Both the position numbers and the translations under genes were made by a program. From positions 1-64,000 of the forward strand of contig JACXVD010000006.1 of the NCBI GenBank assembly GCA_014763545.1: a stretch of DNA of 64,000 nt, read 5' to 3'. Of this stretch, positions 37,053 through 48,519 are shown in pieces; position 1 is the first letter of the stretch, and each line of letters opens with the position of its first letter. Below the pieces are notes generated by a model, which was not told the DNA's origin, made no database searches, and worked only from the letters and a program-made list of their open reading frames with translations. The DNA is from Sphingomonadales bacterium (GTDB lineage: Bacteria; Pseudomonadota; Alphaproteobacteria; Sphingomonadales; Sphingomonadaceae).

Positions 37053-39686
37053 ATGAACGGGGGATCTCGCATCGTCGCCTTCGGTTCCGGGGAGGAATCG
37101 CGGCCCACATCACCGTCCGCCACGGACGACACGCTGGAGCTCACCAGCGCTCAGGAAGCCGCGCCCGCAGACTGGGATGAGGGCGAATGGGCTGACGAAC
37201 AGCCTGCCAGGCGTGCCGCAGACTGGGCAATCCCTGCCCTTGCCATATTGGCTGTTGCCGGATGGACGGCGTTCTTCGGCTGGACCTACCGGGCCGAAAT
37301 GCTGGCCGGCGCCGCGCCGCAACAATGGACGGGCTGGATCAGCGCCTGGGCGATCCCGGTGCTGCTTGTGGTATCGCTCTGGCTGCTCTCCATGCGTCTC
37401 AGTCGCCGCGAGGCAGCCCGTTTCGGCGACGCGTCGCTGGCACTGCGCCGTGAAGTCGATGCGCTCGAAACGCGCCTGTCCAACGTCAATCGCGAGCTCA
37501 GCCTCGCCCGCGAGTTTCTCGGCGCCCAGAGCCGCGAGCTGGATTCGCTGGGCCGGATCGCCAGCGAGAAGCTGTCGCGCCATGCCGAAACCTTGCAGTC
37601 GCTGGTCAAGACCAACGGCGATCAGGTCGAATCGATCGCCAGCGTGTCCGGCATCGCGATGCAGAACATGAACAAGCTGCGCGACGATTTGCCGGTTATC
37701 GCCAATTCCGCGCGCGATGTGACCAGCCAGATTGCCAATGCCGGGCGAACCGCCAGCGGCCAGCTGGGCGAGATGATCTCGGGTTTCGAGCGACTCAACC
37801 AGTTCGGTGAGGCCAGCGAGCGCCAGGTCGCTGCGCTACGTACGAAAGTCGACGCCGCGCTGGCCGCCTTCGAGGCGCAGGCGGCGCAGATGGAAGACAT
37901 CACCGCCGCGCGGTTCGCCGCGCTGGGCGACAAGAGCGAGGCATTCCGCACCGAATTGGACGCGCGCGAAGTCGAAGCGCTGGCCGCACTCCGCGCCAGG
38001 GCCGATCGCCTGCGCGACGAACTCGCCCCCGCACGCGAATTGCTGGAAAGCGAAGAGGAAGAAATCCTCAAGTCGCTGCAGGCCCGGATCAACGCCATCC
38101 GTGAAGGTGCCGCCACCGTCGGCCGCGCCCTGTCCGAAGGTCAGCAGAGCGCGGTGAGTGCATGGCAGGCGCAGGTGGACCGGGTTCGGGCCGATCTGGT
38201 CGAGGCACTGGCAGAAGTATCGCGCATCGACGCGATGGCGCTCGAGAACGCGCAGACGCGGCTCGCGGAATTGCGGCAGGAAGCGCAGCAGGTCGACGAT
38301 ACGATGGCCGAACGCAACCGCGCTTTCGACGCGCAACTCGCGGCGCGCCGTGCCGAGGCGGAGAAATTCGCCGAGGCCAGCGCCGCCCAGCTTACCAGCC
38401 GCCTCGCCGAGATCGACGCCAGCCTGACGCAGCGCCGCGCCGAACAGATCGAACATGCCGAGGCGCTCGCGGCACAGGGCGATGCGATCGCCGGGCGGCT
38501 GGCCGAATTGCGCGACACGATCGCGCAGGTGACCGGACAGGGCAGCGAGGCGGAAGCGAAGCTTGCCGCAGGCATCGCCGCCCTCGCCCAGCAATTGGGC
38601 GAGACGCGCGACAGGTTGGAAGGTACCGACACGGCGATTGCCGAGCTGACCGAATCCGGCATTCGCCTGCTCGAAATCATCCAGTCCGGAGCGCGCCATT
38701 CGGCAGAGGATTTGCCCAAGGCAATCGGCGTGGCCGAAGGCCGTCTGTCGGAGGTCGTATCCGGTGCCGAGCGGCTGGAACTCATGCTCGGCTCGGCCAG
38801 CGAGAAGGGCGCCGCCCTCTCCAGCTACGTGATCTCCGCCCGCGAGGCGAGCGCTGCCGCGGGCAAGGAAGCCGAGGAATTGCACGGCAGGCTGGCCGAA
38901 GCGGGCGAAACCCACGCACAACGGCTCGAAGCGCTGCAGTCCAGGCTGGCGGCACTCGGCGAAGACAGTCGCGCCATCGCGGATAACGCACAGGGGAATT
39001 TGCGCGAGGCGCTCGAAACGCTGCAGCAGGCGACGCAGGAAGCCGTCGCCTCGCTCGACACCACCACGACCGCAGGGATCGGGGCGCTGGCCGAACGGGT
39101 CGGGGCCGAAGCAGCCGAAGCAGTGGATCGTGCGTTGCGGTTCAAGACCACCGAGGCGATCGCACAACTCGAACAGGCCGCCGCGCATTCGGCTGGCGTC
39201 AGTCGCGAAGCCGCGGTGCAATTGCGCGACCAGCTGGCCAAGGTCAACGAACTGGCGGGCAATCTCGAAACCCGCGTCCAGCGCGCGCGCGAACGGGCGC
39301 AGGAACAGGTCGACAATGATTTCTCGCGCCGGGTTGCCTTGATCACCGAAGCGCTCAATTCGAACGCCATCGACATTGCCAAGGCGATGTCGAGCGAGGT
39401 GACCGATACGGCCTGGGCCAGCTATCTACGCGGCGATCGCGGCATCTTCACTCGCCGCGCGGTCAGGCTGCTCGAAAACACCGAGGCGCGCGACATCGCG
39501 GAGATTTACGACACCGATCCCGATTTCCGCGAACATGTCAGCCGCTACATCCACGATTTCGAAGCGATGCTGCGGACCATGCTGTCCACGCGCGATGGCA
39601 ATGCGCTGGGCGTAACGCTGCTCAGCAGCGATATGGGCAAGCTCTATGTCGCGCTCGCCCAGGCGATCGAACGGCTGCGCGACTGA
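37053..39686 (+). CDS. Large membrane-anchored coiled-coil protein, TipN-like architecture
   Basis: 877 residues. An acidic cytoplasmic head (1-55), two TM helices (about 58-78 and 93-114), then a coiled coil of Ala/Glu/Arg/Leu heptads from about 120 to 775, and a compact C-terminal cap of about 100 residues (DTAWASYLRGDRG, RRAVRLLENTEARD, RYIHDFEAMLRTML). Length, the two N-terminal TM helices and the coiled coil match the Caulobacter birth-scar/polarity protein TipN (about 880 residues). Homology is inferred from architecture only. It lies divergent from the Hpt-like gene, beside the pseudokinase. Confidence 0.7.
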   Translation: MNGGSRIVAFGSGEESRPTSPSATDDTLELTSAQEAAPADWDEGEWADEQPARRAADWAIPALAILAVAGWTAFFGWTYRAEMLAGAAPQQWTGWISAWAIPVLLVVSLWLLSMRLSRREAARFGDASLALRREVDALETRLSNVNRELSLAREFLGAQSRELDSLGRIASEKLSRHAETLQSLVKTNGDQVESIASVSGIAMQNMNKLRDDLPVIANSARDVTSQIANAGRTASGQLGEMISGFERLNQFGEASERQVAALRTKVDAALAAFEAQAAQMEDITAARFAALGDKSEAFRTELDAREVEALAALRARADRLRDELAPARELLESEEEEILKSLQARINAIREGAATVGRALSEGQQSAVSAWQAQVDRVRADLVEALAEVSRIDAMALENAQTRLAELRQEAQQVDDTMAERNRAFDAQLAARRAEAEKFAEASAAQLTSRLAEIDASLTQRRAEQIEHAEALAAQGDAIAGRLAELRDTIAQVTGQGSEAEAKLAAGIAALAQQLGETRDRLEGTDTAIAELTESGIRLLEIIQSGARHSAEDLPKAIGVAEGRLSEVVSGAERLELMLGSASEKGAALSSYVISAREASAAAGKEAEELHGRLAEAGETHAQRLEALQSRLAALGEDSRAIADNAQGNLREALETLQQATQEAVASLDTTTTAGIGALAERVGAEAAEAVDRALRFKTTEAIAQLEQAAAHSAGVSREAAVQLRDQLAKVNELAGNLETRVQRARERAQEQVDNDFSRRVALITEALNSNAIDIAKAMSSEVTDTAWASYLRGDRGIFTRRAVRLLENTEARDIAEIYDTDPDFREHVSRYIHDFEAMLRTMLSTRDGNALGVTLLSSDMGKLYVALAQAIERLRD

Positions 39687-39689
39687 CGC

Positions 39690-39977
39690 TCAGCCATATT
39701 GGGGGAGCGCCTGCGGCGGGGTGTAGAAATTCAGGTCCTGCGCGGTGATCCACCCTTGGGTGTAATTGAAATAGAAGAAGGCGGTCAGCAGGGCGGCCAG
39801 CACCGTGGCGCGGAGCGCGAGTTTACCCGGGCGAAAATTGCCCGGCGCACTATCGGCCTGGCCCGGAATCTTCTCCATTCCCAGCTCGTCATGCGTCCGC
39901 ACTCCGAACGGTAGCAGGAAGAAAGCCGAGCCAACCCACATCAGGAAATAGATCGCCAGCACCGAAGTCCATTGCAT
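39690..39977 (-). CDS. DUF1467 family membrane protein
   Basis: 95 residues from ATG 39977. Two TM helices (about 3-22 and 55-72), with FLLPFGVRTHDE between them, the DUF1467 signature. Function unknown. It starts 5 bases after the rnj stop and is probably the last gene of the long nuo-birA-coaX-rnj unit; its stop faces that of the coiled-coil gene. Confidence 0.8.
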   Translation of the reverse strand: MQWTSVLAIYFLMWVGSAFFLLPFGVRTHDELGMEKIPGQADSAPGNFRPGKLALRATVLAALLTAFFYFNYTQGWITAQDLNFYTPPQALPQYG

Positions 39978-39981
39978 CGCG

Positions 39982-41628
39982 TCAGTCCTCCAGTTGTACC
40001 ACGCGCACCTGCGGCCGCTTGCCGCACCAGCGCTGCGCCGCACGGCGCGCGGCAAGCCGGGCCGCTTCGCCCACATCGGGGCGGCTCTGCCGGGCCGGCC
40101 CCTTCAGTCGGGCAATCGCCGATCCGATATCGGCCACCGCTTCTTCGATAAATTCCGCGTAATCCTCATCCAGCGGCAGGCCGATGCCCTCCACCGTTGG
40201 CTTGAGCGCGCGGTCGAGAACCACGATCACCAGCCCGTCACGCGCCAAGCGGCGGCGCATGGTTACCGCATCGCCATCGGCAGGCACGATGATGTCACCG
40301 TCGAGCACAAGTCGGCCCGCACGAACTTCCGCGATCTTGCCCGGCTGGCCAGGCAGCAGTCGCACGAGATCGCCGTTCTTCTGCACCACCTGGTTGGGAA
40401 TGCCGCGCTTTTTGCCAAGGCGCGCCTGCTCGGCCATGTGGCGCATCTCACCATGCACCGGCACCAGCGTGTCGGGGCGCAGCCAGCTGTAGAGGGCCTC
40501 GAGCTCGGGCCGCCCCGGATGGCCGGAAACGTGAATTTCGCTCTGACGGTCGGTCACCATCACGATCCCGCGTTCGGCGAGGCGGTTCTGGACGCGCCCG
40601 ATCGACAGTTCATTGCCGGGTATCTGGCGGCTGGAAAACACCACGACATCGCCTGCCACCAGCTCGATCGGATGGTTTTCTTCCGCGATGCGGGCCAGCG
40701 CCGCCCGCGGTTCGCCCTGACCACCCGTGGCCAGGATCAGTACCTCGCCACGCGGCAGGCCCATGGCTGTGTCGAAATCGACCACTTCGGGAAAATCCCG
40801 AAGATAGCCGTTTTCCTGCGAGACTTCGATGATCCGTTCGAGCGAGCGCCCCGCGATGCACAATTGCCGGTTGGTCGCGCGCGCCACCTGCCCCAACGTC
40901 TCGAGCCGTGCCACGTTGGAGGCGAAGGTCGTCACCAGCACGCGCCGACCGGTGTGGCGTGCCACTTCCTCCATCAATCCGCGATAGACCGCGCCTTCCG
41001 ACCCGCTGGCGCGCGGATTGAAGACATTGGTCGAATCGCACACCAGCACGTCGATCCCCTCGTCGCCGAGTTCGCAAAGCTCCTCTTCGGTGGTCGGCTC
41101 GCCGACGATCGGTTCCTCGTCGAGCTTCCAGTCGCCCGTGTGGAAAATGCGGCCGTGCGGCGTGTCGATCAGCAGGGCATTTCCCTCGGCAATCGAATGC
41201 GCCAGCGGGACGTAGGAAATGTCGAACGGACCCAGCGCGAAGCTCCCCGTCCCTTCGATCACGTTGAGTTCGACCTGGCCGGAAAGCCCCGCCTCCTCCA
41301 GCTTGCGCTCTACCAGTCCGGCAGTGAAGGGTGTCGCGTAAAGCGGTACGCCCAGTTCGCCCGCGAAATAGGGAACGGCTCCGATATGGTCCTCGTGCCC
41401 ATGGGTCAGGACGATTCCGCAGAGTTGCGCTGCACGTTCCTCGATGAAGTCCAGATCGGCGAACACCAGTTCGGTGCCGGGATATTCATTGGCGCCGAAG
41501 GTCATGCCGAGATCGACCATCAGCCACCGGCCATCGCAGCCATAGAGATTGACGTTCATGCCAATCTCGCCCGATCCGCCCAGTGCGAGGAACAGGACTT
41601 CGGCTTCGGGGGTGAAATCCTTCTTCAC
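39982..41628 (-). CDS. rnj: Ribonuclease J
   Basis: 548 residues. Metallo-beta-lactamase core with the zinc motif [10 protein letters not shown], followed by the beta-CASP domain ([18 protein letters not shown]) and a short C-terminal domain. Has 5'-3' exo- and endoribonuclease activity in RNA processing and decay. The order nuoN-birA-coaX-rnj is conserved in alphaproteobacteria. The start overlaps the coaX stop by 4 bases. Confidence 0.94.
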   Translation of the reverse strand: MKKDFTPEAEVLFLALGGSGEIGMNVNLYGCDGRWLMVDLGMTFGANEYPGTELVFADLDFIEERAAQLCGIVLTHGHEDHIGAVPYFAGELGVPLYATPFTAGLVERKLEEAGLSGQVELNVIEGTGSFALGPFDISYVPLAHSIAEGNALLIDTPHGRIFHTGDWKLDEEPIVGEPTTEEELCELGDEGIDVLVCDSTNVFNPRASGSEGAVYRGLMEEVARHTGRRVLVTTFASNVARLETLGQVARATNRQLCIAGRSLERIIEVSQENGYLRDFPEVVDFDTAMGLPRGEVLILATGGQGEPRAALARIAEENHPIELVAGDVVVFSSRQIPGNELSIGRVQNRLAERGIVMVTDRQSEIHVSGHPGRPELEALYSWLRPDTLVPVHGEMRHMAEQARLGKKRGIPNQVVQKNGDLVRLLPGQPGKIAEVRAGRLVLDGDIIVPADGDAVTMRRRLARDGLVIVVLDRALKPTVEGIGLPLDEDYAEFIEEAVADIGSAIARLKGPARQSRPDVGEAARLAARRAAQRWCGKRPQVRVVQLED

Positions 41629-42401
41629 TGCCGGATCTTCTCCGCAAGAATGGCCAGCCCGTCGAGCGTCAGGTCGGCATCGACATGGTCGAAGATTTCG
41701 GTCTGCTCGTCGAACAGGATCGCCAGCCCGCCGGTTGCGACAACGCTGGCCGGACGGCCGATTTCCGCACGCAGGCGTGCGATCAGCCCTTCCATCATCG
41801 CGACATGCGCCCAGAAAATCCCGATCAGCATCTGGTCTTCGGTGTTGCGCCCGATCACGCTGCGGCTGGCGGGAGCGCGAATGGCGATGCGCGGCAGCTT
41901 CGCCGTCTTGCCCACCAGTGCGTCGAGCGACAGGTTGATGCCCGGCGCAATGATCCCGCCTTTATAGGTGCCGTTGAAGTCGACCACCTCGAACTTCGTC
42001 GCGGTGCCGAAATCGACCACGATCAGGTCGCCGCCATATTTTTCATGCGCCGCAAGGATGTTGAGCGCCCGGTCGGCACCGAGCGAACTCGGCTGATCGA
42101 CGTCGATCGCGAAGGGCCATGCTGCCTCGCCCTGCCCGGCGACGATCGGCGTGATGCCGAAATATTTTTCGCTCAGAACCGTCAGGTTATGGTCAGCGCG
42201 CGGCACAACCGATGCAAAGATGATGCCGGTTATGTCCTCGCGCGCGACGCCTTCGATCTGGAGCAGTTGCAGCAACCAGACCGCATATTCATCCCCCGTG
42301 CGCCGCGGATCGGTCGCGATGCGCCAGCGCGCCTTGATCGTGCGCCCTTCGAACAGCGCAAAGACCACATTGGTGTTCCCGACGTCGGCGGCGAGCAGCA
42401 T
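41625..42401 (-). CDS. coaX: Type III pantothenate kinase
   Basis: 258 residues. ASKHA-type kinase motifs: DVGNTN at the N-terminus, GADRALN in the middle, and [12 protein letters not shown]. First step of CoA synthesis; the type III enzyme is not inhibited by CoA. It lies between birA and rnj and overlaps rnj by ATGA. Confidence 0.95.
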   Translation of the reverse strand: MLLAADVGNTNVVFALFEGRTIKARWRIATDPRRTGDEYAVWLLQLLQIEGVAREDITGIIFASVVPRADHNLTVLSEKYFGITPIVAGQGEAAWPFAIDVDQPSSLGADRALNILAAHEKYGGDLIVVDFGTATKFEVVDFNGTYKGGIIAPGINLSLDALVGKTAKLPRIAIRAPASRSVIGRNTEDQMLIGIFWAHVAMMEGLIARLRAEIGRPASVVATGGLAILFDEQTEIFDHVDADLTLDGLAILAEKIRQ

Positions 42402-42412
42402 GGCAAAATCCT

Positions 42413-43123
42413 TCAGGCGAGCATCACGTCGCCGGCGTGGATGGCACGGATGGAACCATCATCCAAGCGAAGCGACAGCGAACCGTCCGGGCCGAGACCC
42501 TCGATCCGGCCAGACAGCATCCCCTCGCCCGGTTCGTTGACGGTGATCGGGGTGCCCGGCGGATAGGCGGCGGCCTGCCAGCGGCGGAGCAGTGGCTCAA
42601 GCCCGAAATTGCGCCAGCGCTCCACTTCCCGGTCGAAAACCGCGGCGAGATCCCGTGCAAAACCATCGCGCGACGGCGGCGGGCCGATTTGCACCAGCGC
42701 CACCGTTGCACGATCCGGCAATTGCGGTGCGGCGACGAGATTGACCCCGATGCCCACCACGACCGCGCCGCCCGCTGCTTCCAGCAATATTCCCGCGAGC
42801 TTGGCACGCCCCAGCATCAGGTCGTTGGGCCATTTGAGCCGCAGCGCTGCCGGGTCGGGGCAATAGGGCAGTACTGCTTCGTAGGTTGCCAGCCCGGCGA
42901 GAAGCGCCAAGGTCGGTGCCGGTGGGTCACCCCCGCCGGGATGCACAACGGTCGAGCCCATGAAATTGCCTGCGCCATCGAACCACGCGCGCCCTTGCCG
43001 CCCCCGCCCGGCATTCTGCCGATCGGCAACCAGCCAGTCGCCCTCGGCAACATGCTCACCCGCACGCAGGCGGGCGAGCAGCTCGGTATTGGTGGAACCG
43101 GTTTCGGTGACGGTTTCGATCAA
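42413..43123 (-). CDS. birA: Biotin--[acetyl-CoA-carboxylase] ligase
   Basis: 236 residues, TTG start directly after the nuoN stop. The biotin-binding GRGRQGRAW and the KWPNDLM motifs are present, and the short C-terminal SH3-like domain is recognisable. The DNA-binding domain of the E. coli protein is absent, so it is a ligase only. Confidence 0.92.
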   Translation of the reverse strand: MIETVTETGSTNTELLARLRAGEHVAEGDWLVADRQNAGRGRQGRAWFDGAGNFMGSTVVHPGGGDPPAPTLALLAGLATYEAVLPYCPDPAALRLKWPNDLMLGRAKLAGILLEAAGGAVVVGIGVNLVAAPQLPDRATVALVQIGPPPSRDGFARDLAAVFDREVERWRNFGLEPLLRRWQAAAYPPGTPITVNEPGEGMLSGRIEGLGPDGSLSLRLDDGSIRAIHAGDVMLA

Positions 43124-43124
43124 C

Positions 43125-44588
43125 TCAGCCGACGAAATACAGCGCAGCGGCCGCCTTGTCGGCCATTCCGCCCAACCATCCGGTCAGCAGATAGCCCAGC
43201 GGCGAGATGAAAATCGCGCAAATCGCCAGCAGCGCCTGGTGCGCCCAGTCGCTCTTGCCCACGGCAACATTGGCCGGTTCGTCGAAATACATGACCTTCA
43301 CCACCTTGAGGTAGTAGAAGGCACCGATCACGCTGGCAGCGATACCGATGGCGGCAAGTGGTACCATTCCGGCCTGCACGGCAGCCTGGAACACCAAGAA
43401 TTTGCCCCAGAAACCGAACAGCGGCGGAATACCGGCCAGGCTGAACATGATCATCGCGAGGCACACGGCGAGCACCTTGCGGTGGCTGGACAGCCCGGCG
43501 ATCTGTGCGATCTGTTCGACCGGTTCGCCATTGGCATCCTTCAGCATCAGGATGGCGACGAACCCGCCGATGGTCATCGCGACGTAGATCGCGAGATAAA
43601 CCAGCATCGCCGATGCACCCTGCTGCGTCGCCGCGGCAAGGCCGATCAGGATGAAGCCGACGTTGTTGATCGAGCTGTAGGCCATCAGGCGCTTGATATT
43701 GTCCTGCCCGATCGCACCGAGTGCGCCGACGACGATGGACACCAGCGCCACGATCATCACGATCTGCTGCCATGCCTGGACCTGCGCCCCGAAGGCGTCG
43801 ACCACCACACGCATCGTCAGCGCCATCGCCGCCACCTTGGGCGCGCTGGCGAAGAAGGTGGTAACCGGGGTCGGCGCGCCTTCGTAAACGTCCGGCGTCC
43901 ACATGTGGAACGGCGCGGCGCTGATCTTGAAGGCAAGGCCGGACAGCACGAAGACCAACCCGAACAGCGCCCCCTTGGACATGTCACCCGCCAGCGCGGC
44001 GTGGATGCCCGCGAAGCTGGTGGTCCCCGCGAAACCGTAGGTCAGGCTCATGCCATAGAGCAGGAAGCCGGACGCGAGGGCGCCGAGCACGAAATATTTC
44101 AGCCCCGCTTCCGCCGAACGCTCATCCGTTCGCAGGAAGGCGGCAAGAACGTATGCAGCAAGGCTGTTGAGCTCCAGCCCGATATAGAGCGTCACCAGAT
44201 CGGCAGCGGAGACCATGATCCCCATGCCCATCGCGGCGAACAGCACCAGCACCGGATATTCCGCGCGCATCGCCTTGACCCGTTCGAAGAAAGCGGGCGC
44301 GACGATCAGCGAGGCTGCGGCGGCAAGATAGATCAGCAGCTTGGCAAAGGCGGCGAAGGCATCGACCTTCACCTGCCCGCCAAAGGCCAGCGTGTCCGGC
44401 CCGCTGGCACCATTGCACAGCGCAGGCGCGGCCAGGAAACCGGCGCCGACCAGCGCCGCGACGGCGAGGATCGAGATGAGCCGACTGGCCTTGTCGCCGC
44501 CCCATGCGGCAGCCAGCAGCAGGGCGAGGCCCGACAGGCTCAGGACAAGCTCAGGCGCAACCAGCGCGAGGGAAGCCTGGAATTCCAT
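43125..44588 (-). CDS. nuoN: NADH-quinone oxidoreductase subunit N
   Basis: 487 residues, about 14 TM helices. Antiporter-like proton-pumping subunit; the key Lys of the central helices is in LFGLVFVLSGLAFKIS and the DNIKRLMAYSSINN segment is intact. Stop 1 base before birA; overlaps nuoM by 1-3 bases. Confidence 0.95.
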   Translation of the reverse strand: MEFQASLALVAPELVLSLSGLALLLAAAWGGDKASRLISILAVAALVGAGFLAAPALCNGASGPDTLAFGGQVKVDAFAAFAKLLIYLAAAASLIVAPAFFERVKAMRAEYPVLVLFAAMGMGIMVSAADLVTLYIGLELNSLAAYVLAAFLRTDERSAEAGLKYFVLGALASGFLLYGMSLTYGFAGTTSFAGIHAALAGDMSKGALFGLVFVLSGLAFKISAAPFHMWTPDVYEGAPTPVTTFFASAPKVAAMALTMRVVVDAFGAQVQAWQQIVMIVALVSIVVGALGAIGQDNIKRLMAYSSINNVGFILIGLAAATQQGASAMLVYLAIYVAMTIGGFVAILMLKDANGEPVEQIAQIAGLSSHRKVLAVCLAMIMFSLAGIPPLFGFWGKFLVFQAAVQAGMVPLAAIGIAASVIGAFYYLKVVKVMYFDEPANVAVGKSDWAHQALLAICAIFISPLGYLLTGWLGGMADKAAAALYFVG

Positions 44589-46186
44589 CAGTGCGCCCCC
44601 CCTTCATGCGCTTCGCCCGGTTCGGCACCATGGCCTCCGCCCTCTCCTTCGGCTTCGCCGCCATCCGCCAGTGCATTGGCCGCATGGCCGCGCGGCGTGC
44701 CGGCTTCGAGATGGGCATCCCCATCGGGCTTGGCGCGGGCAAGGCGCGCATCGAGCGCGGCAATGTCGCTGCGCATCGGGGCAAGGAAGCTCTCGGGATA
44801 GACGCCCATCCACAGCACCGCCGCCGCGATCGGGCCGAGCATCAGCCATTCGCGCAGGTTGAGGTCGGGCATGGCGGCCGCATCGGCATTCTTCTGATCG
44901 CCGAACACAACGCGGCGGTAGAGATAGAGCATATAGGCCGCACCCAGGATGATGCCGGTGGTCGAGATCAGCGCGACCCAGCTGTTGGCTTGGTAAATCC
45001 CGGCCAACGAGAGGAATTCGCCGATGAAGTTGCTGGTGCCCGGCAGGCCGACACTCGCCATGGTGAACAGCATGAAGAACAGCGCATATTTGGGCATGTT
45101 GATCGCAAGCCCGCCGTAACGGTCGATTTCGCGCGTGTGCAGCCGATCGTAGATCACGCCGACACACAGGAACAGCGCGCCCGAGACGAGACCGTGGCCG
45201 AGCATGACCATCATCGCGCCCTCCAGCCCCTGAACGTTGAAGGCGAACAGGCCGACCGTCACGATCGCCATATGCGCGACCGAGGAATAGGCGATCAGCT
45301 TCTTCATGTCGTGCTGGACCAGCGCAATCAGGCTGGTAATCACCACCGCCGCCATCGACAGGCCCCAGATCAGCCACACAAATTGTGCGCTGGCTTCGGG
45401 GAACATCGGCAGGCTGAAGCGGATGAAGCCGTAACCGCCCATCTTCAGCAGCACGCCTGCCAGGATCACAGAACCTGCGGTGGGCGCCTGCACGTGCGCG
45501 TCGGGCAACCAGGTATGCACCGGCCACATCGGCATCTTCACCGCGAAGCTGGCAAAGAAGGCCAGGAACAGCCAGGTCTGTGCACCCGCCGGGAAGTCAT
45601 AGGCCATCAGCGTGGGGATGTCGGTGGTGCCCGCTTCGTTCACCATCCACAGCATCGCGATCAGCATCAGCACCGAGCCGAGCAGCGTGTAGAGGAAGAA
45701 TTTGTAGCTGGCGTAGATCCGGTTGTCCCCGCCCCAGATGCCGATGATCAGGTACATCGGGATCAGGCCGGCTTCGAAGAAGATATAGAACAGGAACAAA
45801 TCCTGCGCGCTGAACACGCCGATCATCAGCACTTCCATCAGCAGGAAGGCGGCCATGTACTCGCCGACCCGCTTGGTGATGCTGTCCCAGCTGGCCAGGA
45901 TGCAGATCGGCATCAGGAAGACCGACAGGATGATCAGCATCAACGCGATCCCGTCGATCCCCAGCGCCCACTGGAAGCCGGCAAAAAGCTGCGCACGCTC
46001 GGTGAACTGCCACTGCGCACCGCCGATATCGTAGTTCGCCCACAGCAGCACGCCGAGCGCGAAATCGACCAGCGTCGCGACCAGCGCGATCATCCGTGCC
46101 GGCTTCGCATCGACGAACAGGCAGGCGATGGCACCGACCAGCGGCACCAGCAGCATCAGCGAAAGGATCGGGAGCCCCCCCATCAC
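44588..46186 (-). CDS. nuoM: NADH-quinone oxidoreductase subunit M
   Basis: 532 residues, about 14 TM helices with [23 protein letters not shown] and [15 protein letters not shown], the conserved proton-pathway segments. About the last 35 residues form a Gly/Glu/His-rich hydrophilic tail ([14 protein letters not shown]) beyond the usual end. Overlaps nuoL by 4 bases. Confidence 0.95.
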   Translation of the reverse strand: MMGGLPILSLMLLVPLVGAIACLFVDAKPARMIALVATLVDFALGVLLWANYDIGGAQWQFTERAQLFAGFQWALGIDGIALMLIILSVFLMPICILASWDSITKRVGEYMAAFLLMEVLMIGVFSAQDLFLFYIFFEAGLIPMYLIIGIWGGDNRIYASYKFFLYTLLGSVLMLIAMLWMVNEAGTTDIPTLMAYDFPAGAQTWLFLAFFASFAVKMPMWPVHTWLPDAHVQAPTAGSVILAGVLLKMGGYGFIRFSLPMFPEASAQFVWLIWGLSMAAVVITSLIALVQHDMKKLIAYSSVAHMAIVTVGLFAFNVQGLEGAMMVMLGHGLVSGALFLCVGVIYDRLHTREIDRYGGLAINMPKYALFFMLFTMASVGLPGTSNFIGEFLSLAGIYQANSWVALISTTGIILGAAYMLYLYRRVVFGDQKNADAAAMPDLNLREWLMLGPIAAAVLWMGVYPESFLAPMRSDIAALDARLARAKPDGDAHLEAGTPRGHAANALADGGEAEGEGGGHGAEPGEAHEGGAH

Positions 46187-48207
46187 AGCATCACCCAGGT
46201 AATCGCGGCGACCAGCCCGACGAGCATGACCAGCGCATAGCTATAGAGATATCCGGACTGCACCCGCTTGGCCGCAAGCGTGCCGCGCGCGACCACCCAT
46301 GCGGCACCATTGGGGCCGAAGCGGTCGATCAGGCCGACATCGCCGCGCATCCAGAGTTGGCGGCCAAGCCAGAAGGCCGGCTTGACGAACAGGAAGTTGT
46401 ACAGCTCGTCGAAGTACCATTTGTTGTACAGGAAGGCGTGCAACATGCGGAACTGGGCCACGAACTTGCCCGGGATGCTGGTGTCCTTGATATAGGCGAA
46501 CCAGGCGGTCGTAACGCCGATCAGCATCACCACCGTCGCGGCCAGCTTCACCCAGACGGGCACGCCGTGCATCGCGTGGAGCAGCGCTTCGTTGTAATAG
46601 ATCGCCCCGCCCCAGAACTCTTCGCTCTGGAGGAAGGGCGGCGCGAACACGAGGCCCGCAAAGATCGCGCCGATGCTCAGCACGCCGAGCGGGATCAGCA
46701 TCGAGACCGGGCTTTCATGCGGATGATAGCCCGCAGTACCGTCGCCATGCGCGTCGTGATGCGCGTGATCGTCGTGGCCATGCGCCGCGTGACCATGGTC
46801 GTCATGGACCGCATGCTGGATGTGCTCAGACTGGTCCCAACGCGGCTTGCCGAAGAAGGTCAGGAACACCAGCCGCCAGCTGTAGAAGCTGGTCAGCAGC
46901 GCAGCGATCGTACCCATCCAGAAGGCGAAATGGGACAATTCGGTGCCGCGCGCCCAAGCCACTTCGAGGATCGCGTCCTTCGAATAGAAACCGGCGAAAC
47001 CGAACACATCGGCGATACCGACGCCGGTGATCGCCAGCGTGCCCGCCATCATCGCCCAGAAGGTGAGCGGGATATGCTTACGCAGGCCGCCGTAATAGCG
47101 CATGTCCTGCTCGTGGTGCATCGCGTGAATCACGCTGCCCGCGCCGAGGAACAGCAGCGCCTTGAAAAAGGCGTGGGTGAACAGGTGGAACATCGCCGCG
47201 CCATAGGCGCCGACGCCCGCGGCGAAGAACATATAGCCCAGCTGCGAACAGGTCGAATAGGCGATGACCCGCTTGATGTCCCACTGCGTCGTACCGATCG
47301 TTGCGGCAAAGAAACAGGTCGCGGCGCCGACGAAGGTCACCATGGCAAGGGCCACCGGGGCAGCTTCGAACATCGGCGACAGGCGGCAGACCATGAACAC
47401 GCCAGCGGTCACCATGGTCGCGGCGTGGATCAGCGCGGAAACCGGCGTCGGGCCCTCCATCGCGTCGGGCAGCCAGGTGTGCAGGCCCAGCTGGGCCGAT
47501 TTGCCCATCGCGCCGATGAACAGCAGGATGCACAGCACGTCCATCGTCTGCAGGTGCATGCCGAGGAAGGTCATGCTCGCGCCGCTCATCCCCGGCGCGG
47601 CAGCGAGGATTTCGGGGATCGAGGTCGTCTGGAACACCAGATAGGTGCCGAAGATACCCAGCATGAAGCCAAGGTCGCCCACCCGGTTGACCACGAAGGC
47701 CTTGATCGCGGCAGCGTTCGCGCTGGGCTTCTTGAACCAGAAACCGATCAGCAGGTACGAGGCGAGGCCCACACCTTCCCAGCCGAAGAACATCTGGACG
47801 AGGTTGTTCGCCGTCACCAGCATCAGCATCGCGAAGGTGAAGAGGCTGAGATAGGCGAAGAAGCGCGGCTGGTCCGGATCCTCCGCCATGTAGCCCCAGC
47901 TGTAGAGATGCACGAGCGCGGATACGGTGGTGATCACCACCAGCATGATCGCGGTCAGCGCATCGACGCGAAGCGCCCAGTCGAACGTCAGCGTGCCCGA
48001 ATGGACCCAGGTCAGCACCGGCACGACGCTCGCTTCGGCGGTACCGGCCAGGAACGGGATGAACGTCATCCAGCTGAGACCGCAGGATGCGAACAGCGCG
48101 CCGGTGGTCAGCGATTTGACCACCGTGTTGCCCAGTCCGCGATTGCCCAGCCCGCCGATGATGGCGGCCAGCAGCGGCAGGAAGACGATAAGCAGGATCG
48201 GATGCAC
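46183..48207 (-). CDS. nuoL: NADH-quinone oxidoreductase subunit L
   Basis: 674 residues, about 16 TM helices with the lateral helix at the C-terminus. Proton-pathway segments [24 protein letters not shown] and [14 protein letters not shown] are intact. A strongly His/Asp-rich loop, about residues 462-496 ([20 protein letters not shown]), sits between helices and could bind metal. Farthest pump subunit of Complex I. Confidence 0.95.
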   Translation of the reverse strand: MHPILLIVFLPLLAAIIGGLGNRGLGNTVVKSLTTGALFASCGLSWMTFIPFLAGTAEASVVPVLTWVHSGTLTFDWALRVDALTAIMLVVITTVSALVHLYSWGYMAEDPDQPRFFAYLSLFTFAMLMLVTANNLVQMFFGWEGVGLASYLLIGFWFKKPSANAAAIKAFVVNRVGDLGFMLGIFGTYLVFQTTSIPEILAAAPGMSGASMTFLGMHLQTMDVLCILLFIGAMGKSAQLGLHTWLPDAMEGPTPVSALIHAATMVTAGVFMVCRLSPMFEAAPVALAMVTFVGAATCFFAATIGTTQWDIKRVIAYSTCSQLGYMFFAAGVGAYGAAMFHLFTHAFFKALLFLGAGSVIHAMHHEQDMRYYGGLRKHIPLTFWAMMAGTLAITGVGIADVFGFAGFYSKDAILEVAWARGTELSHFAFWMGTIAALLTSFYSWRLVFLTFFGKPRWDQSEHIQHAVHDDHGHAAHGHDDHAHHDAHGDGTAGYHPHESPVSMLIPLGVLSIGAIFAGLVFAPPFLQSEEFWGGAIYYNEALLHAMHGVPVWVKLAATVVMLIGVTTAWFAYIKDTSIPGKFVAQFRMLHAFLYNKWYFDELYNFLFVKPAFWLGRQLWMRGDVGLIDRFGPNGAAWVVARGTLAAKRVQSGYLYSYALVMLVGLVAAITWVML

Positions 48208-48213
48208 TGTCGC

Positions 48214-48519
48214 TTATCCCTTCATCCGGTTGGCGTCTTCGACGGCAATGGTGCCGCGGCCGCGGAAATAGATCACCAGGATCGCCAGCCCGATCGCCGC
48301 CTCGCCGGCAGCGACGGTCAGCACGAACATGGCGAAGATCTGGCCCGTCAGATCGCCGAGGAAGGCGCTGAAGGCGACGAGGTTGATGTTCACCGCCAGC
48401 AGGATCAGCTCGATCGCCATCAGGATCACGATCACGTTCTTGCGGTTGAGGAAGATGCCGAGCACGCCGAGCACGAACAGGATCGCGCTGACGACGACGT
48501 AATGTTCGATGCCGATCAC
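48214..48519 (-). CDS. nuoK: NADH-quinone oxidoreductase subunit K
   Basis: 101 residues, GTG start overlapping the nuoJ stop (GTGA). Three TM helices with the conserved Glu in [12 protein letters not shown] and in GEAAIGLAI. Confidence 0.95.
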   Translation of the reverse strand: MIGIEHYVVVSAILFVLGVLGIFLNRKNVIVILMAIELILLAVNINLVAFSAFLGDLTGQIFAMFVLTVAAGEAAIGLAILVIYFRGRGTIAVEDANRMKG

